Assembly: GCA_022225965.2 (NCBI GenBank)
Contig: JAKJXP020000062.1
Location: 62,001 to 126,000, forward strand
DNA from: Diatrype stigma
Lineage: Eukaryota > Ascomycota > Sordariomycetes > Xylariales > Diatrypaceae
DNA: 64,000 bases
Direction of reading: 5' to 3'
Shown: positions 33,999 to 47,649 of the stretch, in pieces
How the letters are laid out: each line of letters opens with the position of its first letter
Position numbering within the stretch: the first letter of the stretch is position 1
Position numbers and translations under genes: made by a program
Notes under the pieces: model-generated
What the model saw: the letters and a program-made list of their open reading frames with translations, nothing else
The model's database searches: none
Told to the model about the DNA's origin: nothing

Positions 33999-35947
33999 GG
34001 TGGGGGTCGTGTCGGAATGAAGAACCAATATACATAATTCACGCAAAAACGCAACGACAAAAGGATCTCGAGGTGGTTGTCTGTCATTAGCATCAAGCCT
34101 TGGATGGATGAGAGGGAGAGGATACGGGGGTATTTTCCATAAACCCCGGAGCACCAAATGGTCTGGTCTGATCTTCGAGCATTTCTAGGCGCGTCTGCCG
34201 TGTCCCCCATGAGAAAGAAAGAGAAGAGGAGAGAAGAAAGGAAGCGGCATGCATGCATTGACCTGGCGGCATTACACGCATACCATTACATTACATTGCA
34301 TAACATCACATCACACCACATCGCATTCCATACATATACTACTTCATGACGACGTTTTTATGACCAACATTCACTTTCTTATTTTTATTGTTTCACGGGC
34401 ATGGGATGGGAAGGGAAGGACGGGCAAGGGGAGGCGGCCATAGATCTGGTTTTAACTGGTCAAGTCAAGGGGTTTGCGTGTTTTTCTCGGCGTTCAACGA
34501 TCATCATCATCATCATCATCATCATCCTCACCATCTACATCCTCGCCGCCCCCCGCCACCACCACTTGTCCATTGTTCGTTTGGTTGGCTGGGGAACGGT
34601 TACATACTTCCTTCCTATTTTTCCTCCCTGCCATTCTATTTTTGATATCCCCCTTTCCTTTTTTCTATCATTCGAGCAGCCGTTGTTGGACTAAAAACAC
34701 AAAAGGGGGGCCCGGAGGTGAAGGCGAAGAGGGAGAAGGGAGAAGAGGAAAAGGGAATGTCCTGGAAGTTTGGTCAACAAGGCTCAGTGCTCTGCTTCCA
34801 CCCCTCGGCCGCCTGCCTCCCTGCCTGCCGTCCTGTTTGCAAGCGGCGGCGGTCAGAAAGGGGGGCGGGCGGGTGATAGGTCATGGGTGTATGTATCTAT
34901 GCCTTCCGCAAGGGGGTCAGTCGGATATACTTGCCTACTTAGTACCTATACTATGTCTACGCCCAACTAAAATCATGATGATGCTATGCTAAGGTGCCTA
35001 GTTGGTCGCATACCCGCCAGCCCACCGGTCTGTCTGTCCGGCCATTCATTCATCCATCTGTTTGTCCATCACACACGCTGGGGGGATGTCGAGGGATTGG
35101 ACGGCTAGACACAGATGGCCCCTTGACCTTTTGGCGTATGTAGCCCATCGTCCAGTACCTCGTACGATATAATACACACACATACATACAGACACAAGGC
35201 TATCTTCTGTCACATCACCCACTCCGGTCTAAATGAACGAGTATTTGCAGGATCCTCTAATATGTCTGTGTCAATGATGCTTAGTGCATGAGAAATGAAC
35301 GAATCTGCGATCACGGATGAAGCCAATCATCATACCCACAGGTAGCTAACGGCACAGCAAGCAATGTCATTATAGTACTTCGATCGGACCGTGAACGTGA
35401 CTACATGGCGTTTAGGCATAAAAGCTCTGGGTAGATGGATGCCAATTAAGTAGAAGACACCTACATAAGTCACTGGTTGTGGAAAGAAACAGATCAACTT
35501 GTGGGTTTTATGATTTTTTAAAGTTTTTTTGTGGTTTTCTGTATTTTCCTCCCTTGCATCATAGATGCAAATATCATACAAATTACCTCCATCCTGAAAC
35601 TCACAATTGAAACACATCCTAACCGACCCATTGCAATTGCATATACAACTACCTGCCTCCAAACTCCGTCACGCAACTCAAACCAAATCCTACTCTTCAA
35701 AGAGAAGAACGAAGAGGCAGCAAAAGGAGCTTAGATATTGTGACAGGCCAGTACGTGAGTTCCAATGGTATCGGGCTTTTGTATATGCACCACTACCTCG
35801 TGATCGCTTCCATCTAGACGAAGATCGATGGTGCAACAGAGACAAATCTAACATCCTCGCAGATCCGGTCGTAGTAGTGTTGAGTAGAGTGGTCCTGCAT
35901 AAGCAATTTGCAAGTAAAGACAACGCGTGCTCTGGTCAGCTCCATTC
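33999..35947. other. Intergenic spacer between convergent genes
   Basis: 3' regions of Sts1 (plus) and the 997-aa gene (minus). Holds an ATC microsatellite and purine/pyrimidine tracts; no gene supported. Confidence 0.4.
34500..34526. repeat. (ATC)n microsatellite
   Basis: About nine consecutive ATC/TCA units downstream of the Sts1 gene. Confidence 0.85.
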
Positions 35948-38900
35948 TCAAGCCTGAGAGCAGTGTGACTGAGTAGATCCCATTTGGTTCGCCAACGCAC
36001 TCATATCGCTCTTGTTAGTCGTCTCAGTGTTAGTTCGGATATGGCTAGATGATTTCGGTGCCTGGTTTGACTCTGGCGTCGCGTCACTTCTACTGCTGAA
36101 CGTTCTGTCCAATCCAAACGATGTGCTAGGCGAATCTTGTTGGCGTGATGGCGTCGCCCATTGTGAGTTTGAGAGCGTTCGGGGAGGCTCCGATCGATCA
36201 TTGGTGACAATCTCACGCGATCCAGTTGGCCGTGACGTCGAATAAGTCTTGGGCTCAATCGTTCCGTCGTCGTCGGCGAAGAAGTCATCCCAACCTGACG
36301 CAGGTTTGGCTTTGTTCTCGTCAGTACCGACGTTATTCCAACCTGACGTGGCTTTGACTTGGTCCTCCTCTGGTGCCTTGATGTTCTTGTTGCTTGTTGG
36401 ATCATCTACTTGACGCGCTGGGTCATGGGCTTGGGCAACCTTCGAAGACTTTGCCTGGGTTGTTACCTCACTTTCCAATGGCTGGTCTGTGTGGATGTTA
36501 TCCTGCGTTAGAGCCAAGGAGTTCGGAGGTCCCTGACTCGAACTACGAGATGCAAAGTTCTGCCATCCCATATGAAATCCATCCCGTTTCAGAGACGAGG
36601 GGTTCGGAGATCCCTGACTTGATCTACTAGGTGCATAGTTTTGCCGATCCTGAAGATCATTGCCGCTTCTCACGAGCGCGTTGAGTTCCTGGATTTCGTC
36701 CGGGCATGGTTGTTGAAGACCTCGCAGTGTCTTCATACTTCGTGGTGAACGAACAATGCGGCCATGTCCGTGGAGCACAGCAGCATAGACCACGCTCTGT
36801 ACTAGTTTCTGGTCATCAGATGTAAGACGTTTGTATTCATCATACCGCCCGAGATGTGTCCATATAATCAGGAAAGCCGGACAGGAGATACGGCGGGCTT
36901 GCTCTAGTAGTGAGTCCGTTGATTCATCGGAGCATTGCATGCTAGAAGTGACCATCTGGATCATGTCGTCATAAGCCTCCTTGGAGAGCCCATAGAGAAA
37001 CTTGAGGGCATCCTGGGAGATATGCTTTGAAAGATGGTCAAATCCCGTTGCTTCCATATTGAAAAATGCCGTTTCAATCTCCTCATCATGAACACGTTGC
37101 TGCTTAGATGGATTATCTCCATGTGGAGAACTGGGGAAGCGAGCATCACCGGGTAAGCCCAAAGCTGCAAACTCAGTCCCTGATAATCCCTTGATTTCAG
37201 CTTCCACGCCAGTGGCAGCTTCCTCGTTGGTAGGTTGAATGATCAATTCAAACCCTGAGCCCACGGCGTCGCTTGACCCAAGGAACGTTGGCGTTTCCTT
37301 AGACGTTTCTCTTGGCGCCTCTCCTTCAGGTGCATGAGGTAGCATAACAATATCCCTCAACGCATCTAGGTAGGAGTTGGTCATCACTGATGGTTTAGTT
37401 GTCGCCGTCGTCTCGGGGACATCGGAGAGATCGATCAGAGTGTCGGTCAAGGGTTGCGGTGACGAAGACTCTTCGAAGCACATTAGGTCCTCTGACGTTA
37501 CGCTGCCCTGCTCCTCGATGTAGTGCTCCTCGATGTAGGCTGGCGGTTTCTCCTGTGGTTTCTGTGGCTGATTTTGTAGTCGCTCTTCTGGCTGCACTTT
37601 TGAATGCTCGGATTTGGGCAGTGGTGACTGAGCCCAAAACTTTGTCTGGTCATTGATCACTTTAATAAGCTCCTCAGCGCCCTCAGAAGTCTCAAACACA
37701 AGATCATATGCTTCAATAGGTCCCTTCGGTCCATCTCGACAGCGTATCGTTGACGTCGTGAGAGTACGGAAACAGCCAGTCAGCTTGCGAATGTCCTCCC
37801 TGATTACTTCCTCCTGGTCCATGATCAACTCCCAAACAGCGACGGATTGCTCGGCTACTCCATAAATGGAAGTTTTCCCGGGGATGAACACCATTTTGTT
37901 GTCCACGACCTTCCTGACCCTCACACTGTGTTGGAAGAAGACCTCGCGTGCCTCTAGAGCAGTCGTAGATGGCCCTACTTGGAGTGGGGTGGCCCGCTGT
38001 ATGCCCTTTGCTGGCGCTACAGTCTTCACCTTCTGGTCTTTGCGGTGACCGTTGGTGACAGTAGCTATATGCTTGGGCTGTAAGACGGGGGCTGTGTCCG
38101 ACTGGAAGGCATCAGGGCTTTTGGTGGCTTCCTTGAAGGGTTGTCCTTTCATCAGGTGATTGTAGAGTCGGTTATGGTTAGGGCGATCGGGTGCACCATC
38201 GTCTTGGGGATGTTGCCGAGCACCTGAACCACTTGCGCGGCCTGCCTGGGGTTGCACAGGTGGTCTTGTTGTAGGTGGTCCTGAGCCCGGCATGTCATTC
38301 GCCCTTTTGAACTCCGTACGTTTGGGTGCTGCCACTTTCTTGGTAGGCTCCCAAAGTTTCACAGGAACCCCATCAGGCACGATTCCTCCTAACGATGAGA
38401 CACGAGTGCCTGGTTTGTTGTTATTTTTGTTAGGCACGTTGCCTCCGGAAGCTGAAGCACGAGGGCCTGAGTTCTGACCCAGCCTTTTAGGACCTTTGGG
38501 TCTTCCGTGATAGGTCGGGAATCTAAAATAAGTCAATAAGTTGATATGTCACATTGGAAACAACGAGGCCCGGATGAAACTTACTCTGGATCATACGTCG
38601 GGACGGGTCTCCTGACTGATCGAGGCAGCTCATCGGGTCTAAAGCCAGCCTTGGACGAACTCTGGCCGTTATGCCCACGAGCTCGATTCTCGCGATGGAG
38701 ATTTCCATCCGCAATAGTGTCAAGATTCTGCACTGCTTGATAGTCGTCGTCATGAAACAACCCGTCCTTGATGGCGTCTATACTCGTGTTAGTATCCAAC
38801 TACCCTCAACCAACTACCCTCAAAAGAGGTGAGACTGGATGTTCCCAAGAAGATCATATCAAGACAAAGTTTGCCTACCGTTGAAGCTCTGGGCGGCGGC

Positions 38901-39202
38901 AGCCACCTGCGTAGAGCGAGGGGTATGACTCCGTTGGGTAGTTGATGGCTGAGGCCGGGGCGGCGGATGTCGATCGCGACGCTGCTCGTCTGTTGCTAGC
39001 TCCTCGACGCGACCTAAGCCAAGGTCGTCCTTTGCGAATGACAAGATTAGTTGCTGAACTGGGCAAGACTTTCGGAAGGTGTTGTGTGAAGTAAGCTTTG
39101 GTAAGGTGGATGGTGGAACGAACTTACCATCATAGCATCCTGGGCATAAGCCTCGCGGACGGGCAAAGGTTTGCCCGTGGAGCGGTCCTTTGCGTCAGAC
39201 AT
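35948..39202 (-). CDS. 997-aa fungal protein of unknown function, four exons
   Basis: Minus-strand join 39202..39128, 39029..38879, 38777..38585 and 38522..35948; introns 98, 101 and 62 bp, GT-AG, one with a CTAAC branch-like motif; 2994 nt in frame. Starts MSDAKDRSTGKPLPVREAYA. The first ~330 residues are basic, Pro/Ser-rich and disordered. A folded region at ~320-470 (VFFQHSVRVRKVVDNKMVFI, then AVWELIMDQEEVIREDIRKL) may be a PH-like or novel domain. A helical region at ~640-760 contains ISQDALKFLYGLSKEAYDDM and CPAFLIIWTHLGRYDEYKRL. The C-terminal 200 residues are low complexity with repeats (SGWNN/SGWDD, SSSQGPPN / SSQGSPN). I do not recognise it; the middle is unmistakably coding. No signal or TM segment. 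Confidence 0.85.
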
Positions 39203-42200
39203 GACTTCCTAGTTCTGTTGTTCCTACAACAGTTCGCGAGTGCTCGAGTAGTCGTTACCTAGTCCAGGCTCTTGAAAGTCGAGTCCGGTAGCAGGTTGTC
39301 GGCAGTAGCTTGATGAAGGCGAAGTCAGCGAAATGGCGAAACGATGGATACCTTCTTGGGAAGTAGTGGACGGGCGATGACCTGGAGGGTAGCCCAGTGT
39401 CACCCGATCGAATTCTTGCGGAAAGGATCAGAAAATCAGAGATAACTTTTGCTGGCAGACTCAATCTAATCAAAGCAACGTCCTCAAAAAAGATCCAACC
39501 TATGATGAGGAAGGATCTGGGGGAGTTGTTTGGGGGGTAGCAACTGCTTTGGTAGGGAGATGGTCTGGATGGAGGTAGGTTGGGTAAACATAAACACAGA
39601 GGCAGGCAGCAGGTAGGATATTTATGGAGGGCCAGAATCAAGGAGATAAGTGCCCTCAACATTCACTTGCCTTTTTTCTAGTCGGGGAGAGGACTTTGTC
39701 GGGTTTTGCGGTCCTAGAAGCGGAGTGAGGTCCGGCAAGTGCGATATATCGAGTGACGATGGGGGCGGGAAGGTGTAACCCGGCTTAGGAGAGCCTTTAT
39801 GCCGAAAAACTGGAAGTACGCATGGAGGTACACGTGTAGATGCAGGTATGCAGGGGCAGGTACCTACATGTAGGCATATGGCAGGCACTGATTACTCCAA
39901 CCTCAACTCTCACTGCTGCACCTTCAGTGAACATCGAATACAAACAAACATGTTAACAGGTGGTAGTATCGATCACCTTGCGAACACAATATACATTTCA
40001 CATCCCTTGGTTGTTTCCCCTGGAACCTGATGAAGTCTAGCATAATGGAAAAATCATGCGATTCAAAAGTCGGTAGTTGTAGGAGCAGGACATAACAAAC
40101 TGCCTACCTTGCTCTATATACATCTTGATTCGGCGTTTATACGGAAGTGACTGCACCACATAGGCAGCTACGACTTGTCTAATACCTGACCCAAGGTATT
40201 GAAGTCTGTTGCTGTTTCTTTGTACCTACCTAAGTAGGTAGGTATGCAGTTATTTCAGGGGTTTCATTGACAGTGCGTCAGTATGCAACAGCAAGGTATC
40301 ATGCAGGCACGGTGCTGCATTATCAGAGAACATGCTGCAAGAAGCAGTAAGGATCTAGGACCGTATTAGTGTTATGGCCGTGGGATAGGTGTGGCGGGTT
40401 GGGTAAGCAGCTGGCAGCATGGGAATATAGCTCATAAGTGAAATAGCCATAGCCCCGATAGCAGATCTCGTAATTGCACCGCATACCTAGGTACTATGTA
40501 TGAATGGACGACAAAGGCAGCATCTATCTTATCTTGGTCGGCTCCTTCACTATGCTAGCTCGAGCTGATGATTCGCATTCTAACAATATGATGCATACAA
40601 GTGGCCAGCTTGAGAACTACTAGCACGTTCAGGCGGCTGCATAGACTGTTATGCTCCATTCACTATCTGGACTTCTGCACTGGTACTCATCTGTCCAGTT
40701 CGTAAGAAGGCCGAGCCCGTTGATAATGGGATTTTCTAAGCATTCAATCCTTAAGTATCACGATTCGGCTTTCATTAAGCTTGTAATTCACTCATCTAAG
40801 GCGGAGCCAGCCCGGTTACAGTCTTGTGCGTATCGTTTATCTGCTATCGTTTGGCCCTCAGCTGATTTTTTCATGTCACAAAGGTGTTCGGATCTCAGAA
40901 ATATATTTATTCCTGTTGCGTGGCTAGTGCCCTAGTGGCACTACCCACACCTAAGCAACCGCCTTCTAGCACTCCACCTGCTTAGATTCCTTTGAATCTA
41001 CATCATCAGTTTCTTTCCTGCAGCTGCTTTCTGCTTTGCACCTGCAATAATTCCTTACAATGCTTTCTCCCATCCCTTACCCATAGCTTTCCACCGCCGA
41101 AGAGAAGATCCAGCTGAGGACCAGGGGGCATCGACTCCATTTTAGGATAACATGTGCTCGGAGGTCCTTAGAGGGTTGGAGGGGGGTGTTATATGATCTA
41201 TGTTGGGGGGCTTCGTAAAGACTGGAAGGTTCGTGATACTATGGTTATATGTCTTCGAATATGGCATGCATTCAGTACCCCTGGGTTATTGGGCTATATC
41301 AATGCGTCACCCCAAGCTACGAATATACCTTATTCAGCAAGAGGGCGCTGTCGAACTCCGAGAAAGCCTACGATGGTAAACACGATAGAAGTAGAGGCCC
41401 CTGGAACTAAGGCAAATTTCGCTTGTATGGGAAAGGCTATATGTATAGGGGGTCAATTGTCATCGAACTGCATGCCTTCAAATCGGTGTCATTTCGCACG
41501 ACTTGGGTATGGTTATGACTAGGATCTATAGCTAGTGACTGCATATAGATTTAGATCTATGGATGTGATTGATGTATTGGCGATAAGAAACTTTGCTATT
41601 TTGAATATAATAACGGTATGATGATAGGGGAGGGAGATAATGAGATAGTCATACAGCTTGGGGAACAGTTAGCTTCAGTTTCCGACGTACTTATACGCGA
41701 ATGTCATGCTCATATAGCTAGAGGTTGCCTTTAGGGGAAACCGAGATAACAATGGCCGTTGACCTCGTTGGTGTATGCACAGCCGTGGCCCTCGTAACGA
41801 TGAGAAGTTGAGAGCCCCCTGCTTGGCATTGGCTCGTGACCCCTGTTCCGCAGTGTCTTGGCTGGAATGGCGCTATGCATGCGATCCCGTCTACGGGGAA
41901 AAGAAGATTCAATGCTGAGTGGATAACCATTTAAATTCCTGGAGTGCAGGAATATATTCCTAACCATTTGTCATTTGTTTCGATTAATGCCTTACGGATT
42001 AAGACGGACGTCGGCGTTGCGAACCTCAGACCATCCACTATATACGGTAACCCCCTTTCTGCAATCTTGAACTGCTTCGGACACGCTAGGTACCTACCTA
42101 TGTAGCTATTTGAAACAAGATTGAACCATTGCCTCAAAAAGGGTCTTTGAGATAGAGATCAACGCAATCTGACCTGTCTGACATGTGCCTTGGTGCCCTG

Positions 42201-44725
42201 AGTGATGGGACGGCTACTAGGTAAGGGGGAGAAAGGGATAGATCATTCTCGAGCCATAGGGATAGAAACTATGAGGGCAGCTGGAGGGGAGGGAAGACTC
42301 CTTATATGTAGCCGTAGAAGCCCCCCGCTAATTAGTGCATACATGGATCATTACTACCTACGTAGTATAGCCTCCTTGTACATACATTATCCCATGACAC
42401 TGCCTTATTTACTCTGTAACATGACATGTCGTTGTAGTTAATTAGCAGTTCGAGGCCGCTTCTAGTTCTTGATGAAGGACCTACCTAGCTCGAATAGGAA
42501 GGGAGGCACATGCAAGCGATATCCGGTAACGTTATGATTATGTGCTCCTATTGCTCCGAGTTGGGGTTCAACTGCGTCGCTGCCGGTATGCCGAACTCCG
42601 GGATCAAGGAGAGGTGGTACGAAATCCCTCGTGGTTGCATGGTCGGTTTCCCCGGATGTTCGGCGTGGAATAAACTCTGAGCTGACCAGGGATGTTGCCC
42701 CGCTGAAGAAGAAGAATGGAAGAATGGGAGAAGGGGGGCCTGGACAGTGGTAGGTACCTAGTGGTCAATCAGGCTGCCTGACCAGCGGGGCGGGGCAGAA
42801 TCTTCAGCCACTCCGCCTGTCAAATAGGTGATACGTCAGCAGGTACATACAGTACCTAAACAACATTAAATCATATAGTTACTTAGTCACCTAGGTAGGT
42901 ATATATGACAATATATACATACATACACGTACGTAAGGAACAGGCTTGGTTCTCCATACATTCTCCGTACAGGGCCTGCCGTAGTTTGCTAGTGGCCGTA
43001 AATCCCCAACGGTGACAACGAATACTTTCTAAGACATACAGATTTTACGGACGTAGTGACCATATCCAACACAATGCCATTCGCCATGCAGAGGGGGCCA
43101 AGCGACGATGAATCGACAAATCAGCGGGGTTGCGACGAACGAGAAGACATCGGTCTCGGCATTTCCAAAGAGGCTTCTTGTACTAACTAAGCAGCACCTA
43201 GGCAGCTCATGTACTTCGTAGGTTGAGTAATACGCGTCGTCAGTTATCGGCTGTGCGGCTACCGGAGAGCTGCGTCGTGCGAATCGACTTGCCACGCATG
43301 GGCCTGGATTTCGTCAGGTCCTATGTAGTTAGCTGACGGGAGCCTTCGGCAAGTCGGTTTCGTATGTACAATACCTAATGTCAAAATACCTACCTAGGCA
43401 TTAGCGACTGTATCCTTTCTTCCTTCCTTCCTCCGGCACAGGGGGCACCTCTAGGACTACGTTGCGTACAGGTGTGATGGGTGAGACATCGGAGCTCGAA
43501 GGGGAATCGGCATCCCATATCCCATCACCTGCTCTGCTCTGCTCGGCCATACGACCTGACGAGACCGCCTTATGCATCAGAGTTTCGTTCGAGACCAATA
43601 GGATTTCGTAAGCAGACCACAACTCCTGCGCTCTCTTCCTGCACGTTCGTCTCACGCTTTGCTTTTGCTTATAACCCGACCTAGCCCAGACGCCCGAGCT
43701 TTCTACCACATATCTCCTCCGCAATTGACATTCTTGATGTTGCTCACCTAGTGCAGTATTTCGTAGCTTTCTTGTTAGACAAGGGTTTAACTGCTCAACT
43801 CCCGAATCAATCTGCTAGTTAAGGTACCCTCTTCTGTTGGATAATCGCAGTCCAATCCAGTCCAGCCCAGTACATACAGTCCATGCGTACGGGATACCTG
43901 GCACCTGGACACCTGGCACCTGGATACCTAATATAAGTTGAAGGCGGAACACGGCACGGAACAAGGTCCGAGTTGTTCTGCAAAGCCCGCTTGGCGATCT
44001 TTTACAGAACCGAAATCTAGCATCAACGGGCCACCCGGTAGCGCGCGGCTCCCCTCGATTTCTTGGCAACCGACTGACTGGTCCCCATAGTTATTTCCCA
44101 TTATTGATCGAGGTCAGTAGGCATTCATTTCCTTTTTGCCTTACCTTGCAGCAGAACAGCTACGTAAGGCTACGACGCTACGTACCAGGGAGGGAGTCAT
44201 AAAGTCTAGACAGTGCCACGTTGAGTTACAAATGCCATTGTTATTCCATTCCTTATTTTCTTTGTTGAGAAGTCGTCTCAGTACAAAGAGCGTGAAATCA
44301 CTCGCTGCATAACAGGACCATGGACACATTGTTCATATAACGAGCGCTGGCAATCGACCAATCCACAGACTTCCAGTAGAAGCTCAGGCAACCCCTATCC
44401 TTCCTAACCCACGGCAGCCATGCACGAGCACTGCGAATAAAGCTGGACTTCAAACCAAGCTCCTGTCTTGTCTGTCTTGGTGACATTTGTTTCTCGTCGA
44501 TCCTTTGATCTCTTGAGTCATCAGAAGTCTGCTTAGGCCAGCTACTTCCCACTTCGGGCCCACCGCAAACCAGTTTCTTCAGTAGTCGTCCATTGGGTTC
44601 TGTCGTCATATTAGTGACCCATCGCTTTTCTTGGGTCTTGGGAGGCAAGACCATCGGAAGCCAAGGGCCGTTGTCTAGACCGAGTCCGAGTCTACATACC
44701 CATCTTCTCATCAAATAAATACAAA
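39203..44725. other. Gene-poor 5.5-kb region
   Basis: Only short frames with poor coding character. The best is a minus-strand frame at 43401-43700 (ELWSAYEILLVSNETLMHKA..) without a plausible start or splice. The region has several TACCTAGGTA-like palindromes, including a perfect 10-bp-arm one at 40223-40244. No tRNA or rRNA seen. Confidence 0.45.
40223..40244. repeat. Perfect palindromic hairpin of the TACCTA family
   Basis: TACCTACCTA, 2-base spacer AG, TAGGTAGGTA. Confidence 0.9.
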
Positions 44726-45301
44726 ATGCATTCCCTCTTCAGACACAGATCCAGGAGAGGACTCGATAGGACTGAAACATTCCACAGTGCTTCCACCATG
44801 TCGATGTCAACCTCGTCCATCAGCAGCGGCGGCGGCAGCAGCAGGCCGACCAGCCGCAACTATGACACGGGATTTCCCGAGTGGTTTGCCGCCCACACCA
44901 CATCGCTCCGTCACCCCGACGCCATCACCACCCCGGGAGCGTGCATCTCGGCCGAAGATCTCGACCCTTCGAAGGCGCTCCGCCGCGGCAAACGCTCGCT
45001 CATGGCGAAACACAAACGGACCCTGAGCCACGGGAAGATCGCACCGGAGCCGAACCAGAACCAGCAGCACCTGAAGACGAGCGTGGTGTTGGACCACGCC
45101 CACGAGGCCGGCGGTCAAGGGCCCGCGGATGGCGGCAAGTTTGAGTCCCAGTCCCCTACCACCACGGACGGATCCGGCTCCGAGGTTGCGGATTGGGATC
45201 CCGATGTCCCGATAGACTCCACCGAGCATTCAGACGACGACACCAAAAGCCGCCGGAATTCCAACAATTTGTTCAAGCGGTGGCGCAGCCATCACCACTG
45301 A
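44726..45301 (+). CDS. Ser-rich basic protein, 191 aa, unknown
   Basis: Single exon with good start context (ACAAAATGC). Starts MHSLFRHRSRRGLDRTETF, then a Ser/Gly run with STMSMSTSSISSGGG, a central segment (GFPEWFAAHTTSLRHPDAIT, DPSKALRRGKRSLMAKHKR), an acidic stretch (DWDPDVPIDSTEHSDDDT) and a basic end (NNLFKRWRSHHH). GC-rich third positions support coding. Looks disordered and possibly phosphorylated; no domain recognised. Confidence 0.75.
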   Translation: MHSLFRHRSRRGLDRTETFHSASTMSMSTSSISSGGGSSRPTSRNYDTGFPEWFAAHTTSLRHPDAITTPGACISAEDLDPSKALRRGKRSLMAKHKRTLSHGKIAPEPNQNQQHLKTSVVLDHAHEAGGQGPADGGKFESQSPTTTDGSGSEVADWDPDVPIDSTEHSDDDTKSRRNSNNLFKRWRSHHH

Positions 45302-46261
45302 TGGCTGCCGTGACTTGACCTGACTGTGCTCGTTCGCTTGCTTCTATGGCATCATTTCGTGACTGACGCGCGGACGGGCACATTGGAATTTCGTCGGAAG
45401 CAAACTTGCTTTATTATTGGCGTTTATCGGCCCGGGAAAACACTCGCAAATTATGTTGCGAGTGGGGAAAGACGGACGAGCGCGCATCTGTGATTTTGAC
45501 CTAGTTTTGGCATTTACTTAGCGAGGAGTTGGGTTTCAATCCGGTATTGGCGCAAACCAACGGCTTGGGCAGTCGGTCCTGCTTGCTTCGAGGAAGAGCA
45601 CATTCGCTAGTTATTCACTAATAGACATCAAGCTGAATTTTTCTTTGTGAAATTGGCACGACTAAATCGATGCGTGATGTTGGAACATGACTTCTGACTA
45701 ATAAGTAATTCTTTGGTCTGACACGTAACGTATGCTTGGAGAATCGCGGAAAACGGTATATTTATAGATGTATTGGTTGGTCCTCGGGGCCCTAACTAAG
45801 AGACGGGACTCAGTCAGGGGTTGACGAGCGGGCGGGCACTCTGCTCTGCTGTCAGCCCCTGGCCAGCTGTGCACCCTATGTTTTCAACTGTTAGCACCCG
45901 CTAATGCCTTCTAGTTTCGCTGAGTGAGCCGAATCAACTATCCTCGCAAGTAGTTATTCGCTCACAGCTCACGAACATCAGTTTCTTTTAAGCAGTATTG
46001 TCGTGCACCACCTCTCAACTTTCTGGATTACCCAATTATTGTGTAAGTGCTTACAGTGTTTCGTTCCATTCAGCTAGCAATCTAGTGTATCTGTGCTGTG
46101 CATCCACCCCCCCTTACCTTATGTGGTAGAGTATGGCTGGATCTCTTTCTCTCCTCCCGGAAACACCCGCTATAAATGTATATATAAAGTATCTATATAA
46201 GGAACGCCTTTCTCACGCAAAGATATCCAGCGTGACAAGCCGCTAGGTAATACAAGTCATC
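45302..46261. other. Intergenic, no gene seen
   Basis: Between two plus-strand genes. A TATA-rich segment close to the right end is listed separately. Confidence 0.4.
46170..46202 (+). promoter_or_regulatory. TATA-like element upstream of the DUF952 gene
   Basis: TATAAATGTATATATAAAG and TATATAAGG lie 60-95 bases before the ATG at 46262; position and orientation fit a core promoter, not tested. Confidence 0.35.
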
Positions 46262-46793
46262 ATGGCTTCCACCGAGTCGACAGCTCCATCGCCGCTGCCG
46301 ACATACGTCTACAAGATCCTGCCGAGTGCCCCTCCGTCCCCTCTGCCCTCCGAGTACCCACTCTCGGAGCTCGATCAGAAGGACGGGTTCGTCCACCTCA
46401 GCTCTGCCGCGCAGGTAGGTTACCTATTGATTGTTACCTATGTTACTTAATAACCCTTTCTTTTCACCCACGTGCTCCGCCCCCCAACGCACACATAGTC
46501 GTAGTGAAAGAAAGAAAATAAAAGAAATACTGAACACTCATTCTCACCCCCCATTCCAGGTCCCCACAACAGCCGACCTCTTCTTCGACCCCGCCACCTC
46601 GCTCTGGCTCCTGAAGCTGAAGCTCGCGCGCTTCGCGCAGGCCACCAAGTGGGAGGGCCCACGCGGCTGCGCGCACCTGTACGGGAACTTCGGCGCCGAC
46701 GAGGTGGAGAGCGCGCGGGCGTTCTCGCGGCGCGACGGGGAGACGTGGAGCGCGGCTCTGGAGAGGCAGGGCGGGTGGTTGGTTGACAATTGA
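46262..46793 (+). CDS. DUF952 domain protein
   Basis: Join 46262..46414 and 46560..46793 (145-bp intron, CAG|GTAGGT...TTCCAG|GT), 128 aa. The fused frame gives YVYKILP near residue 15, DGFVHLSSAAQVPTTADLFF across the splice, LWLLKLKLAR and GCAHLYGNFGADEV, i.e. the short DUF952 fold (K-I-L ... D-G-F-I-H-L-S ... H-L-Y-G). Small cytosolic protein; biochemical role of the family is not established. The C-terminus (FSRRDGETWSAALERQGGW) is intact. Confidence 0.9.
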
Positions 46794-47649
46794 TTTGGTC
46801 AATAGACTTAAGGTGTCGGTCGAGCTATTTAGAAAGCCGGAGTGCTAGGACTGATATGTAGAATAGACTAGCTAGCTACCCAGCTATGTTGGATGCGTGT
46901 TCTTAAGTTGGTCGCACTGCGTATGGTGATATGTGTGAAGAGGGGATGAAGGAGGTGAGGAAGGGGGGTTCTCCAGTGGGTGGTTAGTATTGCGAGCATA
47001 TATCTATTCATACAGGGTCGATTTAGAAGTTCCAAAAGTTGACATTGTCATGGTATAGACCGCAAACGACCCTACATATCGAGTGATCGTTCCATTGTTT
47101 CACACTACCGAGGGGGCATCTTCAAATCGTCAAGATCCGTAGTTCTTTGGTATTATATGAAAAGTTAAAAACAAACAGGGATGATGAATCCTGATGCTAC
47201 CTGCGACCGACTGTACCCAGGACGCCCGAGAGGTGCTCGCTCGCTCACCAGCAAGCAAGCAGGCAGGCAGGCAGGCGGTCGTCTCGATAAGAGGTATCAA
47301 TACAAAGAACATGCTAATATGTGCATTGACCAACCAACGAACAACCACGATTGCCACCACCATCACCATCACCACAGCCACCAAACTCAGCATCCAGAAA
47401 TTCCAGACGCCTCCCCCCTTCCCCTTCGCCCTCTCCTGAACCCTCACCCACCCCCTTCCGTCCATCCTACCTATCCAGCGTTGCCTCGTTCATTCATTAC
47501 TATGTGCTGATTGATTTTCAAGGCGAGAGAAACAAGACATTTCCCGTCATCATTATCATGCCTGTCTGTTACTCCCTTCTCCTGCTTTTCTCTTTTATCA
47601 CGTTCTCTGCTTTCTTGCCTTATCTGGACTTGAGTTGAGCTGAGTGCTC
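46794..47649. other. Intergenic spacer between convergent genes
   Basis: CAGG- and CCA-rich low-complexity DNA around 47250-47390; no gene supported. Confidence 0.4.

Noticed and set aside
43401..43724. Minus-strand 107-codon frame (contains ELWSAYEILLVSNETLMHKA)
   Set aside because: Protein-like in places, but it begins at TTG, no ATG start fits, and upstream splice options do not keep the frame.
44298..44714. Minus-strand 138-codon frame divergent to the 191-aa gene
   Set aside because: Starts only 14 bases from the other gene's ATG, has no domain features and would occupy its promoter.
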